Shown here: positions 1-11,000 of the stretch, piece after piece | How positions within the stretch are numbered: the stretch's first letter is position 1 | Layout of the letters: each line of letters begins with the position of its first letter | NCBI RefSeq assembly: GCF_000972845.2 | Contig: NC_040028.1 | Location: 14,134,871 to 14,198,870 of the forward strand | Reading direction: 5' to 3' | DNA length: 64,000 nt | From: Larimichthys crocea | Taxonomy: Eukaryota; Chordata; Actinopteri; Sciaenidae | Program-made: the position numbers and the translations under genes | Notes under the pieces: generated by a model | Told to the model about the DNA's origin: nothing | The model's input: only the letters and a program-made list of their open reading frames with translations | Databases searched by the model: none

Positions 1-171
1 AGCAAGAAAACAATAGGCAGCTTCACTTTAGTTAAAACAACATTAAGTTACGTTAGTTAAGTTTGTCCGTGTATAACATTAACGTTACCGAGTAAACTGT
101 TGACAGATAACAGCTGAGTTGGAGAGGATAACTGTATAACCCTATAACTGGCGTCATGTAAGCAGGTTAAC

Positions 172-473
172 TTTACGGTGTTACGGTTTAACGAGTCACC
201 GTGTTAACTGGCGACCGTCAGCCGAAATGTCGCAGTTACGACAACTGCTGAAACAGGAAATAACACATAATTGTCAAACAAGACACGAATCAGATTCACG
301 GGTGTTTGTTTGTTTTTGTTTTTTTTTGTTTTTTTTGACATTGTAACCTTAATTAAAAATAAACAAATAACCCATCTTCCTGTTTCCAACGGCTTCCGTA
401 ACTATGACAACTAAAGACAGTCGGCAGTTAACACGGTCACTCGTTAAACCGAAACACCGGGAATCGCTAGCGG
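172..473. mobile_element. Foldback (MITE-like) element, left-arm copy
   Basis: Bases 172-262 and 380-473 are imperfect inverted repeats of each other, about 75-90 bp each, around a core rich in T runs. The arms share blocks such as cggtttaa and gttaactg. There is no coding capacity. The same structure sits in the right arm at about 16610-16910. A terminal-inverted-repeat element without transposase is the simplest reading; the family is not identified. Confidence 0.5.
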
Positions 474-1025
474 TTAGTCAGTTAGCCGTTGCTTGCTTCA
501 GAACTCGCCTTGCTTGAGCAAGAGATGAAACGAAGTGACTTGTTTACAGATGTATTTCACATTCGTTGGTTTGTTTAAATACAGACACGGTACTTACAAG
601 CTTTAAATAAACGTGCAGCCTTTGACTTCAGTCTGACTCCTCAAACAGTCGTTATTTTTTAAAAATCCGCGGTCTGCAAGAAGCGGGGACTGAACACAGG
701 AAATGACGTTTGTTTGACTTCCCCTGTCTTTACTGCCACTCTTCACCACCTCGTGGTGAATCCGAGGATGTTCAAGAGCAAACGTCGAGTTAAAATACTG
801 TTTCTGCGCATTTTGCACATACAAGTGCTCTTAAAAAGATGAACTGTGGTTTTTAAAATGTAAAGAAAACATGGTAATGACAGATCCACAGGATATATGT
901 AGATGGACAGTTTTGATGTTTTGCTGCGATGTTCAATGAGAATACACACACCTATCACAAGGTGCTTTGAAAGACTGGTTTTAAAACACATACAATCTCC
1001 AGAGTCCACAGACAATGCCGTCAAA

Positions 1026-1255
1026 CAGCTCTCCATGCTGCACTGACCCACCTTGAGCTAAATGGGACATATGTGAGGATGCTGTTTATAGACTTCAGCT
1101 CCACATTCAACACTATTGTCCCCAGTAGGTTGGTTACCAAACTGTTTGACCTGGGTCTCAGCAACTGTCTCTGCATATGGATCAAGGACTTTCTATCAAA
1201 CTCTCAAACAGTCAGACTTGGTACCGAGCTCTCTCCAAGCCTGACCCTGAAGTAG
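1026..1255 (+). mobile_element. Degenerate non-LTR (LINE) reverse transcriptase fragment
   Basis: Translation around 1073-1255 gives a run with [13 protein letters not shown], then WIKDFLS and TVRLG, which is the palm region of teleost LINE reverse transcriptases (normally LFIDFSSAFNTI). The frame ends at 1255 in a stop just before the expected GxPQG motif. The next conserved block (FADD) resumes 1.6 kb later at 2865, so another sequence splits the element. It is dead and only a remnant. Confidence 0.8.
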
Positions 1256-2850
1256 TGATGTGTCAGTCGCAAACAGTGACAAGGCTGATTCATGAATTCA
1301 TTTTTCAGCTGTTCTGATCAACTGAGACTACCATCAGCCGTGTGAGGAGGAAGATTTGGGACTGAACAGACAGCGTTGATGCATCTGAGACAGGCGTCGA
1401 CGAAGGACAACAGAAATGAGTGACTCAACAAATGTGTAACAACAACACAAGTGTAACTTTGCACTGCAGTTTAAGTGGGAAAAGGGACAAGACACGGGCT
1501 TTGGGACAAGGTGCCTCTTATTGTATTTCTCTCTCACGCATACAGTATGTGTCTATATGTGTTTGACTCACAGATTCTCCAGGGCAGTTAAACTTTCACT
1601 TGTGTGCAGAGCTGAAGGGGAAACTGATAGATTGACACAATATTTCAACATACTTGCTTCATACATTTTAGAGCCATAAATTTCAGACATGCCTTTCATA
1701 GATGGATGTCTAGAGGTTGGACCATTGTGACCGCTGAGTTTGGTGGAAATTCCCAATTATTATAGGATGATTTCTCTTAGGAGGACCTTATCCACAGAAC
1801 CTGCATCCAGTTTGGAAGTGTGAAACATCTCCACCAACACCTTTTCTTGCCTTCACTAAGTGATATCTCAGTGAAATCCATCCTACAGTATTCAAAAGGA
1901 TCCATGCTTTTTCTTCAGAGCAGGCAAGTTGTTGGATGGTGGGAAGATCAGCACAAAGGTTAATGTTAGGTTGTGGAGATGAAAAGAGGATGTGAGCAAC
2001 TTATTTCATTACAGTTACCCCAACATAATAGCATCCAGAAGTGCAGAAGCAAGTGGTAATTGCCAACTGCTTTGCCAGAGGAGGTGAGAAAGACCCCAAA
2101 GTCCCAAAGTCATGCACCACCTCATATGCATATTGATAATCTGCATAGATCTTAACAGTCTTTCACTCTGCATATTTACACACTTCAATAATTTAAGCCT
2201 TTTTGACTCTTGGTGCAAAGTCACCCTCAAACAGCCTGAGGTCAGCATTTGTGAGATGTGTGTCATTGAGGTCTACCTATGGGGAACGCTCTGCCTCCAG
2301 CATATATAAGCAAATATGAGAAGAGGCCGTATTATCAGGATTACCATCATCCTGTGTTGGGAGAAGAGTTGTAGAATTAAATGGTTAAGGTTATACATAG
2401 TTATATAAGTAATTCCCCTCACAATACAATTATGTTTCCTGTTTTATTTTGTATTTCTCCCCTCTCTGTGTCTTGTAGTTCTACTTGCTTCCTTCCTACT
2501 TGTGTTCTCCCCACCTGTCCCTTATTGTTTTCACCAGTGTCTTTGTCCTGTCTTGTCATTTAGTTCCTGCGTTTCCTTTCTGTCTTTGTCTGTTCATTAC
2601 ATGTGTGCAGGTGTCTGTTGCTCGTGTTACCCACGTTCCTGCCAATGTTCCCGTTTTCCTTCTTAGTTCTGGATTTTGTTTATTGAACCTTCATTTCTAT
2701 TTGCCTGGATCAACAGTTGCCTTCTAGTTTGTTTTGTGTTTCATCCTTTGTGTTCATCCTTGTAAGTAAGTAACTAAAGACACTTTTCATGTACATGACC
2801 GTACCTTACACCATACCTCTGTGTCTGCATCTCCTGAACCCCCCTGTGAC
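1256..2850. other. Interposed repeat-derived sequence, no gene
   Basis: This stretch separates two halves of one LINE. Bases 1340-1830 have an inverted counterpart at 14770-15240. Bases about 1860-2790 have none in the right arm and look like a later, pyrimidine-rich insertion on the plus strand. Open frames here are short and unrelated to known proteins. I infer nested transposon debris and could not classify it. Confidence 0.5.
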
Positions 2851-2859
2851 ACAAACCCA

Positions 2860-3200
2860 TTGCATTACAATTTGCAGATGACACAGCAGTGGAGATGAGA
2901 CAGTCCGCAAACTAGTTGGATGGTTTACAGAAAACAACCTGTGGCTGAACATTCAAAAAATTATCACAGATTTCAGCAGACACTGTGAGAACTATTTGTT
3001 TCTAAACATCACAGGAATTGAAGTGGAGTAGGTCTCGAGCAGTTTCTGAAGTTTCTGAAGTTCGAAGTTTCTAGGAATCCACATCACGGAGGACCTCACT
3101 TGGACAATCAACTCCATCACTCTGGTTAAAAACATAAAAAGACGGCAGACTCGACGGCAGCTCTGTTGATATACCATATTAGAATATGTTACATTGCCTC
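2860..3200 (+). mobile_element. LINE remnant, FADD block and downstream
   Basis: The plus strand encodes LQFADDTAV followed by a degraded tail with LVGWFTENNLWLN and FLGIHITEDLTW. These are conserved blocks after the catalytic FADD of teleost LINE reverse transcriptase, in several frames. It continues the element begun at 1026. It ends at about 3205, where it joins abcb11 intron sequence at a rearranged junction. Confidence 0.75.
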
Positions 3201-3238
3201 TGGCAGTGCTGCTGTTACACATTTTAGTCTCTTGGCAG

Positions 3239-4611
3239 GGTGGATATTGAAAGACAGATGACCACATTTGCATTTTACTATGTTGGAATCGCATTTGGAG
3301 TTCTGATTGTTAGTTATATTCAGGTAAGTGTTTAATGCTTAAAATATTCAGCTTTAATTTTACACATTATTTCACACAAATAATTTTGTACCACTCTGAC
3401 TGTTAAAACTGTAGATTGTCTTCTGGGTCTTCTTCAGCGGCTGCAAGACAAATTCAGCAAATAAGAAGGACCTATTTCAGAAAAATAATGCGAATGGAGA
3501 TCGGATGGTTTGACTGCAACTCTGTTGGTGAACTGAACACAAGGATATCAGAGTGAGTTGGGGCTCTTTATCTGCAGAAGAGGCTGTTATCAGTGTGAAT
3601 GTTTTACTCAGAACAGTGTTTCTGTTCCTTTGCAGTGATATCAACAAGATCAACAATGCCATCGCTGACCAGATGTCTATCTTCATTGAGAGGATATCTA
3701 CATCTGTATTTGGCTTCATGGTTGGATTCATTGGCGGATGGAAGCTGACTTTGGTGGTCATAGCAGTGAGTCCACTGATAGGAGTAGGTGCTGGACTTAT
3801 AGCCATGGTAAGAGACCATTTGTAAATCAATAAGCAATATTTGTTTTAAATATTTTTGTGTTAATTTCTTTCTTGTTGCCGAAGGCTCTGGCTCAGCTGA
3901 CAGGACGAGAACTAAAGGCCTATGCAAAGGCAGGAGCAGTGGCTGACGAGGTCCTGTCATCCATCAGAACGGTAGCAGCGTTTGGTGGGCAGGAAAAAGA
4001 AGCTGAGAGGTATTTTGTCATTTTCACATGAAGATCACAAGATCCACGACTCCATGCTCCTTCTTGATGTCCGAGCTCAACCCTATTTCTAAGATCACAA
4101 GAAGTTTTTGTACTTTGTAAATGAACCATGACTGCATGATTTGAACTGAAGTTAAAATGTGAAATTTGTACAGATATGATGGAAATCTTGAGGAAGCTCA
4201 GGTCTGGGGTGTGAAAAAGGGCATGATCATGGGCGTTTTTCATGGATACCTGTGGTCCATCATTTTCCTTTGTTATGCTTTGCTTCAGATATGGAAAATT
4301 GAATGCATTCTTATACTCTATATATGCCTTTGAGAGAAAGTGGCCTTTGTTTCATCATGTGGCTGCTTTTTTCAGGTGTTCTTTGGCGTATTTGTAGGAG
4401 CTCTGAACCTTGGCCAGGCCTCACCTTGCCTGGAGGCCTTTGCTTCTGGCCGTGCTGCAGCAAAGAACATTTTTAGCGCAATTGATCGGGTAACATCTTA
4501 CTTTATTGCAGATTCAATCCAGATTGGAAACAGTACATTTTAAGAGAGAAGTATCATCACCATAAAATAAAGTTCTGCGTTGTTACGTTCACAGGAACCA
4601 GAAATTGATTG
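3239..4611 (+). pseudogene. abcb11: abcb11 fragment (exons 5-11 only), inverted orientation
   Basis: A partial copy of the bile salt export pump lies opposite to the two larger copies. Exons: 5 at 3239-3323, 6 at 3415-3552, 7 at 3636-3807, 8 at 3885-4009, 9 starting at 4174, 10 at 4376-4489, and 17 bases of exon 11 at 4595-4611. Defects: exons 1-4 and everything after the start of exon 11 are missing; exon 6 is 138 instead of 134 bp, a 4-bp frameshift just after FWV; exon 9 loses its 3' part with the donor, so coding sequence runs straight into former intron. Exons 5, 7, 8 and 10 keep normal lengths and splice sites. It covers part of the first transmembrane domain and no nucleotide-binding domain, so it cannot make a transporter. 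Confidence 0.93.
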
Positions 4612-4765
4612 CAATAGAATATTTATTGATCCCTGGAGGGGGAATTCTTGGGGGAAGACTGGCATCTGTCCAGCTGCCAGTCCACCTTCCATGCGGGATT
4701 TGAACCGGTCACCCTCTAGTTCCCATGCCAAATCCCTACAGGCTAAAAACTGCCACCCCTCCCCC
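4612..4765 (-). mobile_element. tRNA-derived SINE with LINE-type 3' tail
   Basis: On the minus strand a tRNA-like head shows an A-box-like block (about 4720-4742) and a B box GGTTCAAATCC (complement of 4696-4706). It is followed by a tail with CCAGGGATCAATAAA at about 4620-4640, the kind of 3' end teleost SINEs share with L2-type LINEs. The element abuts the exact point (4611) where the inverted abcb11 fragment breaks off. The same tail occurs 3' of copy 2 at 19475-19519. Confidence 0.7.
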
Positions 4766-5033
4766 CAAAAATGCGTACAGCACCTAGTATTCTCATGTGG
4801 TCACCCATCAAAGTTATAACCAGGCCTGAACCTGAGATTGGACATGGGTGATATGGTTGGATGCTTCTGTGATTGTTAAAACACGATGAAGTGCCTTCTA
4901 CTGTAGCCCAATGTGCAAGAAAACTTGATAACGTTAGGGTGCCCTTACATGCTCACATAAGCAAACAATATTAATCTTAACCAGTACAAAAAGATATAAA
5001 ATCACTTTCATCATTATATGTGGCTGCAGGTGC
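4766..5033. other. 3' flank of abcb11 copy 1
   Basis: Short spacer between the SINE and the stop codon of copy 1. I see no open frame of note and no AATAAA signal on the minus strand within it, unlike copy 2, which has one 53 bp after its stop. The last ~70 bp before the stop resemble the same position in copy 2. Confidence 0.5.
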
Positions 5034-8000
5034 CTAGCTAATAGGAGCGCCTGTTGTCACCAGTTTATAATAGGCGCCTTTCTCGGCCATGAGTTTATCA
5101 TGTGTGCCTTGTTCTATGACAGCTCCATTAGACATCACCGCTATGATGTCAGCCTTCTGGATAGTAGACAGCCGGTGAGCGATGACAATGCAAGTTCGTC
5201 CTTTCATTGCCTCAGGTGAGCGATGACAATGCAAGTTCGTCCTTTCATTGCCTCATTCAAAGCACACTGGACAATCTGGAGGAAAACAGAACCCACTTTA
5301 AGTAGACTCATATCATAAAAAGATGTACTTATGTAAAGGAGTACATGGCTTTATGTTTATGTGTTTATAAATGTATTACCTTTTCACTTTCTGTGTCAAG
5401 GGCCGAGGTAGCTTCATCTAGTAGCAGGATCTTGGGGTTTCTGACGATGGCCCGGGCAATGGCAACGCGTTGTTTTTGTCCTCTTGACAGCTGGGAGCCA
5501 TGGGCAACGCGTTGTTTTTGTCCTCTTGACAGCTGGGAGCCATGGACACCTACCTGAGTCTCATATTTCTAAAAATGTGTAAATATGTTGAGAGAAGTGG
5601 AGAAAGCAAAAGAAAGTCAACAATGCTGTAAAACTGTCACATCACATTAAAATGCTTTCTATTATTATCTATACAATATAAACTTCTTGGGTCTCCAGAA
5701 GCAATGCATGATGTGTCTTATTTGATTTAAACATTGTTTATGATGACGGATCCTCAGATGAAGTTTGCCCAGTTGTCATGGAGCTGTAAATGTTCACATT
5801 CCCATCAGCACATGTAGTATCTGCACCTCCCTGCCCCCACGGCTAACGGTTTTATACATACATGTTTAAGATTAAAAGATGCTAAGTTGTAAATCCTTAG
5901 GTTGGGCTCTTTTCATGATAACTCATTAGATAAGTTCTTTCTCATAGTCTATCATTGTTATAAATATATAATAATGTAAATTGTATGCATGTTGATACTT
6001 AAAGATCAAAAGATCGAGATTTTGAGATATAAAACTGAGATATAACTTTTAGGTATTTCTTCTGCACAATATGGATGAAAGTACAACTTATAATGAGAAT
6101 CCTCTCTCTTGAACTCACATTTGGTAGCGACATGACAAAGTCATGAAGGTAGGCTTTCTTAGCGGCCTCAACAATCTCTTCCATGCTAACACTGCGTGTG
6201 TTATCTCCATATTGAATATTCTCCGCTATGCTGCAGCCAAACAACACTGGCTCCTGGGACACTATGCCAATCTGAGATCTTAGGAAGGGCACATTGACCC
6301 TAAGAGATGGGCGGCCATCAATCAACTGAAAATAACAGATGACATGATTAAAACAGAGTCAGTGTCTTTGGAATAGATTATACAGATTTTTTTTGATTAA
6401 CAAAATGCATGTCTAAATCAGTCTACCTACCACTTGCCCTTCATCAGGGTCATAGAACCTTTCTAACAGTTGGACACTGGTGCTTTTCCCACAGCCACTG
6501 CTCCCAACAAACGCCAAAGTCTGACCAGGCTTCACAGACACAACCAGGTTATTCAACACCTGGACATCTGGCCGTGTTGGATAGGTGAACTTGCAGTCGA
6601 CGAATTTTATTTCACCTCTGAAGTTTTCCTAAAGATGGATAATTCTGCTTAATCTTTTAAAAATAACATAACAAAATGTTATTATACATGATACAATCTT
6701 GAATGCAGTGAATGAAATGAATTCACCAACCCATTTCTCTCCTTCTGTGTGGCTCATGTTGATTTTAGGAACTCGGTCCAATAGTTTGAAAAAATGAGCA
6801 GCTGCAGATTTGGCTTTGGCATAATCTGGAGTGAAGGAGGAAGCTCTGCCCAGTGCTGCCCCACTGACAACTACAGCTGAAATCACTCTGGAGAAACACC
6901 AGGTTGATGTTTGATAATCACATCACAAAACACAAACAATATTTTAATATAGTATCTGAATAAGACAACAATTTTACCAACCTAAAAACCATCATGTAAT
7001 GTAACCCCTCAGCGCTAACCAGATAGCCTCCATATCTAAATGAAGCAGCATTACTCATAAAGATGACACACTGAGCAAAACCAAAGCAGAGTCCATAGAC
7101 GTTGGCTCTCTTCTTGGCAGATTTATATGGAGGCTTGAGTTTCTCCTCATATGATTCCACAAATGAGTTCTCGTTGGCCAATCCTGCAATCGTCCTGATG
7201 TTAGCAAGAGCCTCACTGGATACCTGTAGGAGAAAGTTACGATCTTATACTGTAGCCTTTGGTTTCTCAGAGAGATGTATAGGGTCACCAATCTTCCATG
7301 GTGCTTACCTGACCTGCTTCTTCCATGGCTTTTTTATTTTCATTCTCAAAACCTGTCAGCATTTTGGCTTGGAATACCCCAGACAGCATGATGAGTTGCA
7401 AGAAGCACAAAACTACCAAAGCTAATTTCCAAGTGAAGTAGAATGCAATGATCAAACATGCTCCAATGTTGGTCAGCGAGTTGACGATCATTCCTATCTG
7501 AGATCCTGTTGCCTGCAGAAACCACACCAGCCACATTTAAAACAATGTTGCCAAACCTATGCATATTGTATGGTAAATAACATGATATGTATACACGCAT
7601 GCCTGTTAAACCATTACTTACCCCTTGCACCATGGAGGCATCAGTTGCTAGTCTGGTGGTCAGAGCTCCAGGGCTGTTTCTGGGGTCATCAAACCAGCCA
7701 ACCTCTTGACTCAACATGGCCTGGAAGCCCAGTTTCCTTAGACGACGTGTCAGCAGCTCTCCAGACTTTGCAAAAGCAAAGCCCTGGAACAATATTTCAA
7801 AGTTAATCGACATGTGAATTAATTAAATAAATAAATTACTTTGTTCTGCTTTGACAAAGATATGCATAGTGTTAGTATCTTAATTATGTTGCAAATTCTG
7901 ACCTGTAAAAAGTAGGTAAAGAAACTAGCCACAGCCACAATGCAAAACTGAACACATATCCCGTTGATCTGCTCCCTCTGTTCATTCGAGTCAGGAATGG

Positions 8001-11000
8001 AAAACGTCTGCAAATACATAGATCATGTAAGTAATTTGCACTTCAACACACTTCTTTAGAACATTAATTCATCACAAGCTATGGAAGCCTGTGAAATATG
8101 CAAACCTCACCCCAAGAAATTGACTGAACAGGACAGCATAGATGGGTTGGAAAGAGCCATTGACAGCAGCTCCCAGAGACCCTATCAGCATGTAGGGCCA
8201 TTCTGGTTGGCTGTACTTGAGGATTCGTGCTACTGGGGCAGTCTCTACATATTCATCTGGTTCATCTTTACATTTCTGTTAAAGGATAAGCATTGAAGCT
8301 ATTCATTTACACTGCACAGTTTATAATAAAGGAAATGTATTTCATAACGTGAAAGAGAACCTCAGTACATTGTCTGATGTGATCTTGAGGCCGTATGATG
8401 ATAAATCCATTGACAGTTTGCTCTGAGATTGCAGGCGAATAGAGCCACTACAGGATTAATATAGAGAACAAAGCATTTTATTGTGATATAATCTGTTATC
8501 ACCAGAAACTGTTTTGGGAACCTGCAACTGGACTGAAATAAATTACTTGAGACGCGACTCGGACTTGCAAGTTAAAGACATGATGCCTTAAACAATGTTT
8601 TATGTTTTAAGTTTAAATGTTAAATATTAAAAAGGTTCAATATCACCCATGTTGACATTACAAATATGTATATGAAGTTACCTTGTGTGAGAGCACACAC
8701 TGGAAATGGCATTTAATGACTACTCTGTCAGGCAAGCATCTTATGACGATACCTGATGTTCTATGAACTTGACTTGGGAGTTACGTATCTTAACTAAGAC
8801 CTCGACTAATGACTAATGTCACATGTCTAGTTGTAACATTATTTTTGATTGTGAGCTTTTTTTTTGTTGAATTTACCTTTTACTGGATCTGCAGCTTCCA
8901 TTGCTAAAACGTCTCACTTTTAGATCAAAGTCTTTAAGAGCTTCTCTGATCATATCTGGCAGAAAAAAAGAAATCAATACAGCTTTAATACAAGTATTGA
9001 AGTTTCCGCTGCTCTTTAACAGGCACAGGAAGGACCTTCAAACAGTTTATAGGATTGCCCACTGACTCCTACTGAGTCCACTGATGAGTGCTATTTAAAC
9101 CAATTGGCTGATCCCACCAATCTTTAATGATACTGGGAAGAGTGGACTGGTTGCACAGCAGACATTTTGCCATGTCATAGCAGGAAACTTATGTACTCAG
9201 GTGTATTAATGATAGTCCAGCTATTGTGTATGCTGGTTTAGTGATGTAACTCAACATTAACGCCAACATGTCATTAAGTCCATCTGTGTTTTTCAGACTT
9301 TGATAAGTGAAAATGTTTGCTGTGGAACCAGTCTATTTGTGGGTTGGACAAAACGAGACATTTCAACTTAGACTACAGGACACACGCTACAGGTTACAGA
9401 CATTTTGTTACTATTTCTGGCCTAAATATGATTAATCTATAATAACTACAATCATTAGTTGCAGCCCTATGTAAATCCTACCATTAGGTGTGCTGGATGT
9501 GTCTTGGTTCTGCAGGGTGACCAGGGTGAAGTAGACACCTTGCCTTTCTATTAGCTCACTATGTGTTCCCTTCTCCACAGCCTGTCCATGCTCAAAACCA
9601 ATGATGACGTCTGCATTTCTAAAGGTGGAAAGACGGTGCGCTATAGAAATTGTTGTCCTGCCCATGCGGACCTGCACATACAGACATATACATATACCAG
9701 TGATTAGTGTGTCATTTACACAAAATATGATGTGTTGCTGAATGATTGATGGTCAGTTATGTAGTCTATGGTCAGAGAGTGGCTCACCTTGTCCAGGGCC
9801 TCCTGAACAACAGCTTCACTCTCATTATCTAAGGCGGATGTGGCCATATCCAGCAACAGGATCCTTGGGTTTCGGATCAGAGCTCGAGCGATTGCAATCC
9901 TCTGCTTCTGTCCTCCACTCATCTGTCCTCCACCTTCTCCCACGAGAGTATCAAATTTCTGAAGCAAAAAAGCCAACATGTTGAATTTTATATGTTAAAA
10001 CTAAAAACACAAAATCACATATTAGACTCTACCTGTGGCAGATCCATGATAAAATTATACGCATTAGCCTCTTTTGTTGCCTGGATAATGTCTTCCATGG
10101 TTACTCCAGGTCGACCAAACCGGATGTTTTCTGCAATGGTTGTAGAAAACAGCACTGGTTCCTGCTCTACAATACCAATGAGAGATCGGAGCCACTGGAT
10201 GTTTAAAGTACGAATGTCATGACCGTCCAAAGTCACCTGAGGATGAGAATTATAGATGTGACATTACACTGAAGCCTTCAAACTTTCCACCGATCTTCTG
10301 TGTGTCTGTGCAGTTACCATTCCTTCCTTTGGGTCATAAAACCTTTGGATGAGCTGGATTGTGGTGCTCTTTCCAGAACCACTCGGTCCCACAAAAGCAG
10401 TGGTTTCTCCTGCATTGATCTGCATGCTCAGATCATTTAAAACCTGAAAAAAAGAGAATGTTATCCAGTTAAATAGTGAGAGCTGAGAAATAGACAAAAA
10501 AAAAAAGAAGAAATTTACCGTGACGTCAGGCCGGGATGGGTAGAAGAAAGTGACATTATGGAATTCAATGTCACCTTTAACTGTGTCTAATTTGTGACCT
10601 TCTCCTGAGAGACAATCAATTTCTGGTTCCTGTGAATGTAACAACGCAGAACTTTATTTTATGGTGATGATACTTTTCTCTTAAAATGTACTGTTTCCAA
10701 TCTAGATTGAATTTGCAATAAAGTAAGATGTTACCCGATCAATTGTGCTAAAAATGTTCTTTGCTGCAGCACGGCCAGAAGCGAAAGCCTCCAGGCAGGT
10801 TGAGGCCTGGCCAAGTTTCAGAGCTCCCATAAATACGCCAAAGAACACCTGAAAAAAGCAGCCACATGATGAAACAAACCAAAGAACACCTGAAAAAAGC
10901 AGCCACATGATGAAACAAAGGCCAATTTCTTTCAAAGGCATATATAGAGTATAAGAATGCATTCAATTTTCCATACTTGAATGACATCTCCGGGAGAAAG

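Larger units (their letters stand above)
33..4611 (+). repeat. Left arm of large inverted duplication
   Basis: This stretch is the reverse complement of 10613-17049, with a few percent mismatch and several large indels. Matching landmarks: the first ~100 bases pair with about 16950-17049; the LINE reverse transcriptase piece at 1070-1255 pairs with 15841-16020; the FADD-coding LINE piece at 2865 pairs with about 14665; and abcb11 exons 5-11 pair with copy 1. The arm lacks the counterpart of about 12100-14340, so exons 1-4 are missing, and has extra sequence at about 1860-2790. The inner end is sharp: homology stops at 4611, inside exon 11, where a SINE begins. The outer end lies close to the window edge. 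Confidence 0.9.
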
